DNA from: Holophagales bacterium
GTDB taxonomy: Bacteria; Acidobacteriota; Thermoanaerobaculia; Multivoradales; JAGPDF01
NCBI GenBank assembly: GCA_016699405.1
Contig: CP064972.1
Coordinates: 930,001 to 994,000, forward strand
Direction of reading: 5' to 3'
Length of the DNA: 64,000 nucleotides
Shown here piece by piece: positions 1-8,898 of the stretch. The translations under genes were made by a program, and so were the position numbers. Below the pieces are notes generated by a model. That model had not been told where the DNA came from. It did not search any database and worked only from the letters and a program-made list of their open reading frames with translations. Positions within the stretch are counted from its first letter, which is position 1. Every line of letters starts with the position of its first letter.

Positions 1-1489
1 AGAGACGAGACGTCTGGATGCGAACGAGCTCGAGACGATGACGTTCGGCCGCAGCTCGGGTGAGCTTGGCTTCGGATCGAGCCTGGGCCAGCTCTTCGAG
101 CGAGCGGGCGAGCTTGCCCTCCGCGTCGGTCAGGCGGCCGACGATCTGGCCGCACTCGCGCCGTAGCTGATCGACCTCGGCGAGGAGGCGATCTCGCTCA
201 GCGATCGAGCGTCCCAGCTCCCGCTCTTGCTCCTCGCGTCGCGCCAGGTTCTCGCGACGCGCGCTCGCCAGATCGCGAGCGGCGGCGATGGCACCGGCGC
301 CGAGGAGTCGCGACAGCGCCGGCAGTCGAGGGGCCGCGCCGAGGGCCTGCACGACCGCCCGGATGCCCGCGTTGGCCCGCTCGCGAAGGATCTGTCCGCA
401 GGCCCGGGATCGCTGCGCGAACAGCGCCCTTTCGGAGAGAAGGCGGGCGATTCCGCCGGCGAGCTGTTCCGGGGAGAGGGGATCGACCGGAAGCACGAGC
501 TCCTCGATCCCGAGCTCAGCGGCGATCGCTCGGACCTTTGGATCGTAGGCGATGGGGAGGCCGGGCACACCGGCGTTGGCCGCCAGGAGGAGCGCATGAA
601 GCCGCATCGCCACCACTGCCCGCGAGGCGCCGAGGAGCGCGGACACCTCGCCGGGCGAGGTCTCCGTTTCCAGTACCGAGGTGCGCTCGCGTTCTCGCAT
701 CCGCTCGCGAACCGCGCGAGCAAACGGCAGGTCGGCATCGCCTTCGCCCCCCGAGGGCTGCATGGGAACGAAAAGCGCCCGGGCATCGGCCGCGACCAGC
801 GCCCGGTCGAGGCCTTGAGCGAGCGTGGCGAGCAAACCGTCTCGATTCGTCGAGAACGGCCACGGGCGGAGTGCGATCGCGAGCCAGTTGCCGCCCGCGG
901 CGAGAGAGTGCTCCTCGAGGATGGCATCGACACTTGGGCTGTGTCGGGCCTCCAGCAGGCAGGCGGGATCGGCAGCGAGGTCGATATGCGCCGGATCGGC
1001 GCCACAGTCGATCAGCAGCCGGCGTGAAGTTTCGTCACGGACCGAAGCGAATGCGGCTCCCGAGAGCAGAGCGGCGACGTACTCGCGGGCGTGGGGATCG
1101 TCGAGCGGTCCGGCCCCGACGGCCAGGAACCCGTAAGGCTTGCCGAGCGCGGCAGCGGTCAAGGCCGGGAGGGTGTGGCAGGTCAATCCCCACCCGGGGT
1201 CGAAAAGGACCCGACCGATGTCGACGGCCCAGTAGTCGTTCAGCAGCCCACCCCCGCCGACGACAACCAGGTCGCTTGCCGTAACGGCGTCGCGTGTCGC
1301 CCCGGGGTCGCGAATGGCGACGGTCTCGACCCCGTGAGCCCGCGCCGTTCCTTCGGGATCGGCGGTCACCACCGAGAGTCGCAGCGTCGGATCGATGGCC
1401 CGCAGACCGGCGAGGGCACCGGCGAGGATCGCCTCGTCGCCGAGATTGCTTTGGCCGTAGTTTCCGGCAATCAAGATACGCTTCGACAC
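1..1489 (-). CDS. csaB: Polysaccharide pyruvyltransferase, CsaB-like (C-terminus cut by window edge)
   Basis: The minus-strand frame opens with GTG at 1489, 8 nt after an AGGAG site, and stays open to base 1, so about 496 codons are visible and the end lies outside. It begins SKRILIAGNYGQSNLGDEAI, the nucleotide-sugar-transferase-like N-terminus of the pyruvyltransferase family. Later it has VVVGGGGLLNDYW and the family signature AMRLHALLLAANAGVPGLP followed by IAYDPKV. Known CsaB enzymes transfer pyruvate from PEP to cell-wall polysaccharide so that SLH domains can bind. After the catalytic region (to about residue 330) there is a roughly 150-residue Arg/Glu/Leu-rich tail that looks coiled-coil and is not part of the usual ~360-residue enzyme. 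It lies 146 nt downstream of the aminotransferase fusion on the same strand. The family is clear; the acceptor polymer is inferred. Confidence 0.85.
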   Translation of the reverse strand, partial: MSKRILIAGNYGQSNLGDEAILAGALAGLRAIDPTLRLSVVTADPEGTARAHGVETVAIRDPGATRDAVTASDLVVVGGGGLLNDYWAVDIGRVLFDPGWGLTCHTLPALTAAALGKPYGFLAVGAGPLDDPHAREYVAALLSGAAFASVRDETSRRLLIDCGADPAHIDLAADPACLLEARHSPSVDAILEEHSLAAGGNWLAIALRPWPFSTNRDGLLATLAQGLDRALVAADARALFVPMQPSGGEGDADLPFARAVRERMRERERTSVLETETSPGEVSALLGASRAVVAMRLHALLLAANAGVPGLPIAYDPKVRAIAAELGIEELVLPVDPLSPEQLAGGIARLLSERALFAQRSRACGQILRERANAGIRAVVQALGAAPRLPALSRLLGAGAIAAARDLASARRENLARREEQERELGRSIAERDRLLAEVDQLRRECGQIVGRLTDAEGKLARSLEELAQARSEAKLTRAAAERHRLELVRIQTSRL

Positions 1490-1595
1490 AGAAATCTCCT
1501 GCGGGGATCAGCCTCTCGCGAAGTTGTCCGGTGTACGAGACCGGCGCGGTGAGCAACTTGCTGCATGTGGAGACGGTCCTCGAGTCGAAACCTGA

Positions 1596-1619
1596 TCGCC
1601 CGCCCCGAAAAGCGGGCGA
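1596..1619 (-). terminator. Hairpin after the aminotransferase fusion gene
   Basis: An 8-bp perfect stem (TCGCCCGC/GCGGGCGA) with an 8-nt loop lies just downstream of the fusion gene stop on the minus strand. Only a weak T-tract follows, so it may attenuate rather than fully stop transcription into the pyruvyltransferase gene. Confidence 0.35.
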
Positions 1620-1635
1620 GCGTCGAAGCACCGGC

Positions 1636-3288
1636 TCATCGCGCGACCAGTTCGCGGAGCGCGCATGCTACCCGCTCGACATCCTCCCGTGAGAGCCGGA
1701 GATGAAGAGGGAGCGAAACGACACGTTCGCTTGCCAAGCGGGCCTTGGGGCACGTTCCTGCCCCATAGGCATACATAGGATAGAGCGTGTTGTCCCTGTA
1801 ATGGACCCCGGGAAAGATGCCGCGTTCATTGAGCGCGACGACTAGCTCGTCGCGATTCTCGACCAGGATCTGATAGAGGTGGCGCGACGGCGTGCAGCCC
1901 GGCGACATCGGTACGCGGGAGATGGCTTGGTCGTCGCCAAGGTCTTGATCGTACCAGCCTGAGATCTCCCGCCGTCTTTCGTTGTCGGTCTCGAGGTACT
2001 TGAGACCAACCAAGCCCATTGCGGCCATGATCGAGTTCCCGTGGTACTTGAACCCGACATGCTCCACGTCGTAGAGCCACTTGTAGGCTCCCGACCCAAG
2101 TGTCCGCGTGTAGGTGTCTTTGTTGATCCCAAGCCAAGTCCAGCGGCGGGCCGCCGCATCGTGCTCGGAACTGGAGAAGCAGACCATGCCGGAGTCGGCG
2201 GTCGGCAGGTTCTTTACCGCCTGAAAGGAGAACACAGCGACATCTGCGTCGTGACCAACATGCCGACAATCCACCCACGTTCCAGCCATGTGGGCGGCGT
2301 CAAGGACTGCCACGAGACCACGTCGGCGGCAAATCTCCAGCACGTCATGCCAACGACCGGGATTTCCCCCCAGGCCAACGAAGCACACGGCTCGCGTGCG
2401 GTCGGTGATCTTGGATTCCACCGAAACGGGGTCGAGGCAGAGACTCTCATCCACGTCAGCGAAGACAGGAACCAGACCTTCGTAGAGAATCGCGTGATTC
2501 GTCGAGACGAATGTCAATGGCGAGCTGATGACCTCATCTCCCCGGCGCCAACCGTTCGCCTCGCCAAGGACACGAAAGGCCAGGTGAAGGCCCGCGGTCG
2601 CGGAATTCACGAAATGAGAATGGCGAAGGCCGGAGTAGCGGCTCCACGCCTCCTCAAATGCCACGGTCTTGTAGCCTAGGCCAGTCCAGCCGCGTTCGAG
2701 ACACTCCCGAATCTCGTTCAGGGTCTCATCGACACGAAAGGTGGGAACAAAGAGGTGGATCGGATCCATGGCGCTCACCTCAGTCAATTCGAGCAGCATC
2801 GTGACGAAACGACGTTCCTCCTGCTCGGCCATCGAGACCTCCCGGAAGCCGAGCCGCTGATAGAGCGCCAGGGCCGAGAGATTCGTCGCAAGCACTTCGC
2901 AGCGAAGACGACGGACACCCAATCGTCGAGCCTCGTCGATCAGGGCCGAGAGTGCGGCACGTCCAATCCCGGCTCCCCGATGCTCGGGAGCAACTACGAA
3001 GCGCCCCCATTCTGCTTCGAGCCCATCCGCCGAGAGGCTGTAGAGGGCGATTGTGCCTACGGTTCGACCGAGAGATTCGATGACGTACCAACGATCGTTG
3101 TTGTCAGCCGAGAAATAGCGTTCGAGAAACGCACAGTGCGTGGCAAACGAGACCTCCGCGGTCGAGCGGAACATCAACCTGGTCTCGGGGTCCAGGCGCA
3201 GCGAATAGAGAAGGGGCGCATCACCACGGGTGATCTCGCGAAGCCGCAAGCTGCCACGGACCACCACGTCGCTTCCATTGCCGATCAT
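1636..3288 (-). CDS. GNAT acetyltransferase fused to DegT/DnrJ/EryC1 aminotransferase
   Basis: 550 residues in two parts. Residues about 12-165 are a GNAT N-acetyltransferase with the acetyl-CoA loop EHRGAGIGRA. Residues about 174-550 are a PLP sugar aminotransferase of the DegT/DnrJ/EryC1/StrS family, with LDAAH (Asp330, His333) and the Schiff-base lysine in FQAVKNLPTADSG (Lys359). In the family the aminotransferase makes a 4-amino-deoxy sugar nucleotide from a 4-keto precursor, and a partner acetyltransferase N-acetylates it (compare the separate WecE and WecD). The fusion would link both steps. An ATGA overlap couples it to the GNAT gene upstream. Inside the frame, ATG at 2769 (Met174) follows a GAGGTGAG site, so a separate aminotransferase could also be made. 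Sugar substrate unknown. Confidence 0.85.
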   Translation of the reverse strand: MIGNGSDVVVRGSLRLREITRGDAPLLYSLRLDPETRLMFRSTAEVSFATHCAFLERYFSADNNDRWYVIESLGRTVGTIALYSLSADGLEAEWGRFVVAPEHRGAGIGRAALSALIDEARRLGVRRLRCEVLATNLSALALYQRLGFREVSMAEQEERRFVTMLLELTEVSAMDPIHLFVPTFRVDETLNEIRECLERGWTGLGYKTVAFEEAWSRYSGLRHSHFVNSATAGLHLAFRVLGEANGWRRGDEVISSPLTFVSTNHAILYEGLVPVFADVDESLCLDPVSVESKITDRTRAVCFVGLGGNPGRWHDVLEICRRRGLVAVLDAAHMAGTWVDCRHVGHDADVAVFSFQAVKNLPTADSGMVCFSSSEHDAAARRWTWLGINKDTYTRTLGSGAYKWLYDVEHVGFKYHGNSIMAAMGLVGLKYLETDNERRREISGWYDQDLGDDQAISRVPMSPGCTPSRHLYQILVENRDELVVALNERGIFPGVHYRDNTLYPMYAYGAGTCPKARLASERVVSLPLHLRLSREDVERVACALRELVAR

Positions 3289-3836
3289 GACGGTGCGGAG
3301 CTCCCGCCGGTTCGCTTCAGAAGGGTTGCCTCGAGCTCAAGAAAGGCCCGCCCACCCCGCTTGCCACCGCCCACGGCCTCAAAGCCCACGGACCGGACGA
3401 TGGCGAGCATCACCCGATTCGACTCGAGGACCTCGCATCGCATCGCCACATGTCCGACCTGTCGCGCGAACTCCTGCAGCAGCAGGATCGCGCGGCGCGC
3501 GAGGTTGAACCCGTGCAGTCCGCGAAACGCCGGCGACAGTACGATCCGCCCAGCCTCCCATGAGCGATCGGCGCCCTCTCCGCTTCGATAGAGTGCCACG
3601 GCGCCCGCGTCCACGCCATCGCTGCAGATCACGAACCAGCAGTCGTCGTTCTCGGCGGAGAAATACTTGGCAACGAAAGCCGAGTGGCCGGCGAAGTCGC
3701 GCGGCCCCTCGGTATGAAACCGCCCCCGGACCGACCGGTCCGAGCGCCAGAGGAAGAGGTTCTCGGTGTCACCCTGGGAGATTTCGCGTAGGGTGACTCG
3801 GCCATCGGAGAGTACCTTTGGTCCAGAACGGATCAT
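3285..3836 (-). CDS. GNAT family N-acetyltransferase, paralogue of the fused one
   Basis: 183 residues from ATG at 3836, which follows TTGGAGG at good spacing and overlaps the upstream GT stop as ATGA. An earlier in-frame ATG at 3884 would overlap that gene by 52 nt and is less likely. The protein aligns along its length with the GNAT half of the next gene: LREISQGD versus LREITRGD, and AKYFSAENDDCWFVI versus ERYFSADNNDRWYVI. Its acetyl-CoA loop, FRGLHGFNLAR, is less canonical than the RGAGIGR of the fused copy, so activity or specificity may differ. It probably acetylates an amino-sugar nucleotide made by the neighbouring aminotransferase. The acceptor is inferred from context. Confidence 0.8.
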   Translation of the reverse strand: MIRSGPKVLSDGRVTLREISQGDTENLFLWRSDRSVRGRFHTEGPRDFAGHSAFVAKYFSAENDDCWFVICSDGVDAGAVALYRSGEGADRSWEAGRIVLSPAFRGLHGFNLARRAILLLQEFARQVGHVAMRCEVLESNRVMLAIVRSVGFEAVGGGKRGGRAFLELEATLLKRTGGSSAPS

Positions 3837-4837
3837 CCCGTGCCTCCAAGCGACCTTAGAATTCGAAGCCAGATGACCCTCCATGTGTGATCGCGCAAGA
3901 CTCGCGCCCGTCCGGACTGCCTGATCCTCTCTGCTGCCTCCTGGTGACGGAGGTAGTACTTGACGCGGGTCAAGAGATCGTCAACGGAGTCGAAGCCGAC
4001 GATCTCCTGGCCGAAGGTCAGGAGTGACGAGACGACAGGGTCGCGGTTCGTGACCACCAGCGCCCCGGCGGCCAGGAAATCGAAAAGACCGACCTTCACG
4101 ATGGAATGACCCGCAGGAGTGCGGGAGAAGACGATCGTCATCGCGGCGGAGGAGAGTGCGGCGAGCACGTCGTCTCCAGAGATGATGCCACGACTCTCGA
4201 TTCCGTGATCCTCCCAGCCCTCTCCGTAGACGTGAACATCGAACCTCGCGACGAGAGAGCGGACCGGATCGATCCGATCGGGGTGAGCGCGCCCGAGGAT
4301 CAGGACGTCGCACTTCAAAGAGGGGCGGGGGGCCGCGGGTCGGAAGAAGTCGGGATTGGTTCCGATGTCCAACGGCTCGGCATGCACGCCGAGCTTGCGA
4401 TAGTCCGCAACCAGATCGGGAGCGTTGGTGAGGAAGCGATCGAAGTTGGCAGCGATCCTCCGTGTCGTGTTTCGGTAGACGTCGGGATCGCTGAGTGCGA
4501 TGCCAAGTAGGCATCGACTCCTCCGCAGTTGCTCGGCGATCTCCGGACGAAAGCTGAGGCCACCGGCATTGCAAACCACCAGCTGCGGATCGAAACCGAT
4601 CAACCACGATTCCATCAGCTCCGAACGCAACCAGACCGGTCCCGAGGTCCCACGATCGTACCTGCGTCCCTCCGCGTCGAGGATCTCCGGGTGAGAATCT
4701 GTGCACAGTTCCAGAACGGATGCACCTGTCCCCTTTAGCCCTTGCATCATGTGCCGAACGATGTCGTTCGTGCCACGCCAGTAGCCGCCGATATGGAGAA
4801 CTCGGAGCTCGGGCGGATGGCAGGGAGGGAGCAGCAT
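3833..4837 (-). CDS. CgeB-like glycosyltransferase (GT-B fold)
   Basis: 334 residues. The N-terminus LRVLHIGGYWRGTNDIV is a Rossmann-like first strand. The C-terminal half has VLILGRAHPDR, VHVYGEGWED and KVGLFDFLAAGALVVTNRDP, the pattern of the CgeB-type/Glyco_trans_1_2 family in which the nucleotide sugar is bound near a conserved acidic loop. No signal peptide or membrane segment, so it should act in the cytoplasm on a glycan being assembled. It heads a minus-strand operon (GT, GNAT, GNAT-aminotransferase) joined by two ATGA overlaps and is divergent from the giant GT gene. No clear SD precedes its ATG. Donor and acceptor cannot be told. Confidence 0.75.
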   Translation of the reverse strand: MLLPPCHPPELRVLHIGGYWRGTNDIVRHMMQGLKGTGASVLELCTDSHPEILDAEGRRYDRGTSGPVWLRSELMESWLIGFDPQLVVCNAGGLSFRPEIAEQLRRSRCLLGIALSDPDVYRNTTRRIAANFDRFLTNAPDLVADYRKLGVHAEPLDIGTNPDFFRPAAPRPSLKCDVLILGRAHPDRIDPVRSLVARFDVHVYGEGWEDHGIESRGIISGDDVLAALSSAAMTIVFSRTPAGHSIVKVGLFDFLAAGALVVTNRDPVVSSLLTFGQEIVGFDSVDDLLTRVKYYLRHQEAAERIRQSGRARVLRDHTWRVIWLRILRSLGGTG

Positions 4838-4882
4838 GCGGTCGAGCCGGTGGAAAGGTCGAAGAGGGTACTCCGCCCCCGC

Positions 4883-4911
4883 ATTCTATCTGTCGCCCTG
4901 AGCAAGGTCAT
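4883..4911 (-). promoter_or_regulatory. Promoter of the minus-strand glycan operon
   Basis: On the minus strand ATGACC (4911-4906) and TAGAAT (4888-4883) are 17 bp apart, matching four of six -35 bases and five of six -10 bases. The start codon at 4837 would have a leader of about 40 nt. It lies back to back with the -10 for the giant GT gene. Confidence 0.4.
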
Positions 4912-4931
4912 TAGCCGGGTGCCATCTCGGA

Positions 4932-4937
4932 CATAAT
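4932..4937 (+). promoter_or_regulatory. -10 hexamer CATAAT, predicted leaderless start
   Basis: CATAAT ends exactly 6 nt before the GTG start at 4944, so transcription should begin at or next to the start codon. No SD and no good -35 are visible. Confidence 0.45.
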
Positions 4938-4943
4938 GTTCCG

Positions 4944-7900
4944 GTGATCCGCGTTGCCGACTTCTTGAAGGACCGAAGGGTCCATTGCTCACCGAGTGCG
5001 CCGCGGTCGCCGGCGGTTTCGGTCATCCTTCCCACCTTCGCACGGCACTCGAGCGGCACTCTGGCGCGTGCGGTGGAAAGCGTGCTGCAACAATCCTGGG
5101 TCGACCTCGAGCTATTGGTCGTGGATGACGGTTCGACCGACGGAACTGCCGGGTTTCTTCGCGCGCTGCAGGCCCGCGATGAGCGCGTGGTGCACGTCCG
5201 CCACGATCTCAATTCGGGGCTGCCAGCGCTGCGTGTCAACGAGGGCATCGAGCTCGCACGCGGGAGATTCGTGGCATTTCAGTTCGACGATGACGAATGG
5301 CTTCCAGGCGCCCTGGAAGCACTCGTGGAAAGAGCTCTGGGTCTCGTGGAGCCTGCCGTCGTGTTCGGGTCGGCCGAAGTCGTGCTTGCCTCCGGAGAAC
5401 GGCGCGTCCCCCTTCCGGCCGCCCCACTCGATGAGGTTCTGCTCTCGTTTCAGAACCGCCTGGCCAACAACTCTGTCCTCATCGCGCGTTCGGTCTTCGA
5501 TCGCGTGGGCATGTACGACTGCCAGGTGGCCATGCGTCGCCTTTGCGATTGGGACCTCTGGATGCGCTTGGTGCGGCACATCCCATTCGAGGCACTCGAC
5601 CGCGTCGTGTCTCGCGTGGCTTTGCGTCAAGATGGGCGGGCAATCTCTCTCCTCGTCCCTTTCGATCTCTCCGCTTTTCGGTTCATCCAGGCCATAGATC
5701 GCGATCGGCTCCTGACGCCGACCACGTGGCATTCGTATGAGCTCGATTCGTTCGCCCCGGGTGGTGTTCCATTGCCACCGCAAATCGCTGCTCGCGTTGC
5801 CAGAACGCAGGTGACGCCGTTCCTCGACCGCGTCGGAGATAGCTTAGGAGCCGGCGGCGACAGCCGAGAACCCCCCTTCGAGGAGGTGGCGGTTAGGCCT
5901 CGTCCGCTTCTGTGGACCAGCGATGCGTACTACGCGCCGTGGGCCTTCTTCCTCCGTGGCTACGACCAGGTCAGTTCCGCTCGAGGAGGCTACAAGACCT
6001 ACTACCAGCCGGTGACTCAGATCGAGGACGGCTGGGAAAGCGAGGCGGATCTCCTGCTTCTCGTCAGAAGCATCACGGAACCCGCAGTCCGCCTTGCCGA
6101 ACGTGCTCTGGCCAGCCGCATGCCACTTGGCTACTTTCTCGACGACGACCTCCTCCATCTTCATGAGCTCGGTGCTGCGTGGGATCGACTCGCACCCGGC
6201 CAGCCGGATCGAGAGAGCCTACTTCGCCAACTCCGCGCGGCTGACGCCGTCTGGACCAACCCGCATCTGGCGAAGGTCATCGAAAGCGAGAACCCGCGCT
6301 CGGTGCCCCATGACGCCGCAGTTGCGGATGACGACCTACCAAGGGAGCTTCGGTCCCGGGGAGAAAGCGGACGGATCCGTATTGGTTACGTTGGCGGAAG
6401 CTATCGGCGTGAGGAGTTCGAGCTGCTCTGGGGCGCACTCCGAGACCTCGCGGAGGAGTATGGCGAGACGCTCGAGTTCGAGTTTTGGGGAATCGACCTC
6501 GCCAACCTTCCACCGCTGCCGGCACGCGTTCGAACTCGTCCCTTTGACGCGAGCATGGATCGATTCCTCGCACGATTGAAGGCGGCGAGGTTCGACATCT
6601 TGCTGACGCCGCTGCTTGGCGAGCCGAGGCCGCGGATGGCCAAGTCTCCAAGCAAGTACCTTCTGACGGCGGTTGCCGGTGCGCTCGGGATCTTCTCTGA
6701 CGTCTCACCCTACGATGCGCTCCCGTCTGGTGTGTCCTGTCTGAAGTCGGAGAATCGGGCGGAATGCTGGTTGGCGGCGCTGCGTGAAGGAGTGTCGATG
6801 TCGTCGGCACGCTTCGATTCCATGCGCGAGGCGATGATCGCGCACGTGCGAGCGGAGTCGACGACAGAGGTTCTTGTGGACCTCCATGAGGCGGCGTGTC
6901 GCGCGATCGAAATCCACGCACTCTCGCGCGGGTGTCGTGGTCGAGATGGGAGGCCTCGGATCTCTCTGGCCGGATTCGAGGGCTCAGCCCGCTCGCGCGA
7001 CCGCGAGCTCCCGCGATTGCTTGAAAAGTACGGCATCTCGGTTGCCGGCTGCGAGACGGGAGATCCTTTGCGCCAGGACGAAACCGCAGCATGGTTGATC
7101 TCGAGACCTGGTGGGTTACCGAGCGGCTTCGAGATCGCACCTGCGTCGACGATTGGCGCCGTCGAGGTATCCGATGGCCTCGTACCAGACCCAGTTCCGC
7201 TCGAGTACTTCTCTGCCGGTCTCGATCGCCTCCTCCGAGACATCGCCAGCGCAGGTGAGAGCGCCGGAGGAATTCAACCGGGACCATCTCGCCTGGCGCT
7301 GTGGGTGCGCCCAGAAACCGGACCCTGGTCGCACTCACGAGATGAGGACGCCGGCGCGATCGCGATCGAAGGCTGGCAGTGCGTATCAACCCGAGGACTC
7401 CCGTCTGGCAAGCGATTGGCCCAGGCGGATCTAGTGCTCTGCGGGAACGACGCGGATCCGGAATGGGTCGCGGACTGCACCGCCGCCGCCGCGGTCCCCA
7501 TTCGGACCCTCGCTCCGGGCGAGCAGTCGGCCACGACGGATCTCGAGGCCACGATCAGGAGGTTTCTCGACGCGCCACCTGAGGCTGTCAGTCGTCGGAT
7601 GGACGCGTATCGGGAGGTTCGCGCCAGAAGACACCCACAGGTCGTCGCGAATCGGCTCTTTGCCGAGCTGATTCGTAGCTCCGCCAAGCACGGCGAGCGG
7701 CCCTCGACGGACGACGGGGTGCCGGACGCGGGAGCCGGCGTCTTGCTGCGCACTCCTGAGGCCTCGCCTTCTCCGGCCGGAGGGACCTCCGGGGCCGAGA
7801 GACACGGGTGGTTCGACGTGGACGGCGTGCGCCATCTCGCAGATCGTGTCGGGGTCTATCGCCCGCTATCCCGCCTGCGATGGTCACTGCGGCGAAAGCG

Positions 7901-8897
7901 CGTGTTGGTGCTCTACGACACCCTGACGGTATCGACGCATCTCTACTATGGTCATGCCCTCGATCGCCTGTCGTTGGCCACGGGTCGCGAGTGGTTGATC
8001 AGATCGACTCAGGACCAGAGTCCTGAAGATCTCTATTCCTTCCATGCCGTGATCTTCCAGCGTGCCGTCTCGGCGAAGGCAGTCGAGTTGCTGGAGGCCG
8101 CCAAGCGCCAGGGCTGCCACACGATCTACGACGCGGACGACAACCTTCTTCTCATCGACCAGGTCATCGAGGACCCGCGACACCCCTGGCGGGTCCACTT
8201 CGGAGAAGCGAGGGATCGCATCACCGCGCTGCTGGCCGGAGTTGATGAGGTCAAGGTCTATTCGCCCACGGCAGAAGCCTCGTTTGCCGGGATCAACAGC
8301 CGTGTGACGGTCGTTCGGCCCTACCACATCCTGGATGGCAGTGAGTCCCCTCCACCGGCGCGAGAGGGCCCGGCCCGCATCGGCTTCCTCGGCAGCTATT
8401 ACAAGGACGCGGAGTTCAAGCCCGTCCTCGAGGCCATCCTCCCGATGCTGGAGGAGAGCTACCCGCTGCAGTTCGAGTTCTTCGGCTTCTGTCCCGCCGT
8501 CCTCGAACGTCACCCAGGAGTGAATCGGATTCCCTGGACCTCAGACTACTCGGAGTTTCGCCGGACACTGCGTGAGCGGAGGTGGGACGTCGGGCTCGCG
8601 CCGCTCCGCGATCTCGAATTCAATCGCTGCAAGACGGATATCCGCTATCGCGAGTACGTTGCAGCTGGTATCGCGGCCATCGTCTCCGACGCCCCGATCT
8701 ACCGCGACAGTGTCGATCACCGCAGAACTGGTTTGGTGGTACCTCAAGAGCAGCCGCGGGCGTGGCGCGAGGCGATCCTGGAGCTCGCGGAGAATCCCTT
8801 CTTGCGCCGCTGGTTGGCTCGCCAAGCACTAGAGAGCCTGAAAGAACGTCATCGAATCGAGGACTACGTTGAGGCCGTAAGGGCCATCATCGGCTAG
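4944..8897 (+). CDS. Giant three-domain glycosyltransferase (GT2 plus two GT-B-like units)
   Basis: 1,317 residues from a GTG start. Residues about 25-250 are a family 2 GT (SVILPTFARH, VVDDGSTDGT, FQFDDDEW as the DxD-like metal site). Residues about 320-650 form a GT-B-like unit (YFLDDDLLHL, RIGYVGGSYRREEFELL, DILLTPLLGEPR). About 690-960 is a weakly conserved linker. Residues about 980-1,317 form a second GT-B-like unit that repeats the same pattern (IYDADDNLLLI, RIGFLGSYYKDAEF, DVGLAPLRDLEF, TGLVVPQEQPRAWREA). The two units look like an internal duplication. Large GT2-GT4 proteins usually act in O-antigen, capsule or surface-layer glycan assembly. No membrane segment is seen. It converges with the next GT, the stop codons being 1-2 nt apart. 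Which units are catalytic is unknown. Confidence 0.85.
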   Translation: MIRVADFLKDRRVHCSPSAPRSPAVSVILPTFARHSSGTLARAVESVLQQSWVDLELLVVDDGSTDGTAGFLRALQARDERVVHVRHDLNSGLPALRVNEGIELARGRFVAFQFDDDEWLPGALEALVERALGLVEPAVVFGSAEVVLASGERRVPLPAAPLDEVLLSFQNRLANNSVLIARSVFDRVGMYDCQVAMRRLCDWDLWMRLVRHIPFEALDRVVSRVALRQDGRAISLLVPFDLSAFRFIQAIDRDRLLTPTTWHSYELDSFAPGGVPLPPQIAARVARTQVTPFLDRVGDSLGAGGDSREPPFEEVAVRPRPLLWTSDAYYAPWAFFLRGYDQVSSARGGYKTYYQPVTQIEDGWESEADLLLLVRSITEPAVRLAERALASRMPLGYFLDDDLLHLHELGAAWDRLAPGQPDRESLLRQLRAADAVWTNPHLAKVIESENPRSVPHDAAVADDDLPRELRSRGESGRIRIGYVGGSYRREEFELLWGALRDLAEEYGETLEFEFWGIDLANLPPLPARVRTRPFDASMDRFLARLKAARFDILLTPLLGEPRPRMAKSPSKYLLTAVAGALGIFSDVSPYDALPSGVSCLKSENRAECWLAALREGVSMSSARFDSMREAMIAHVRAESTTEVLVDLHEAACRAIEIHALSRGCRGRDGRPRISLAGFEGSARSRDRELPRLLEKYGISVAGCETGDPLRQDETAAWLISRPGGLPSGFEIAPASTIGAVEVSDGLVPDPVPLEYFSAGLDRLLRDIASAGESAGGIQPGPSRLALWVRPETGPWSHSRDEDAGAIAIEGWQCVSTRGLPSGKRLAQADLVLCGNDADPEWVADCTAAAAVPIRTLAPGEQSATTDLEATIRRFLDAPPEAVSRRMDAYREVRARRHPQVVANRLFAELIRSSAKHGERPSTDDGVPDAGAGVLLRTPEASPSPAGGTSGAERHGWFDVDGVRHLADRVGVYRPLSRLRWSLRRKRVLVLYDTLTVSTHLYYGHALDRLSLATGREWLIRSTQDQSPEDLYSFHAVIFQRAVSAKAVELLEAAKRQGCHTIYDADDNLLLIDQVIEDPRHPWRVHFGEARDRITALLAGVDEVKVYSPTAEASFAGINSRVTVVRPYHILDGSESPPPAREGPARIGFLGSYYKDAEFKPVLEAILPMLEESYPLQFEFFGFCPAVLERHPGVNRIPWTSDYSEFRRTLRERRWDVGLAPLRDLEFNRCKTDIRYREYVAAGIAAIVSDAPIYRDSVDHRRTGLVVPQEQPRAWREAILELAENPFLRRWLARQALESLKERHRIEDYVEAVRAIIG

Positions 8898-8898
8898 C

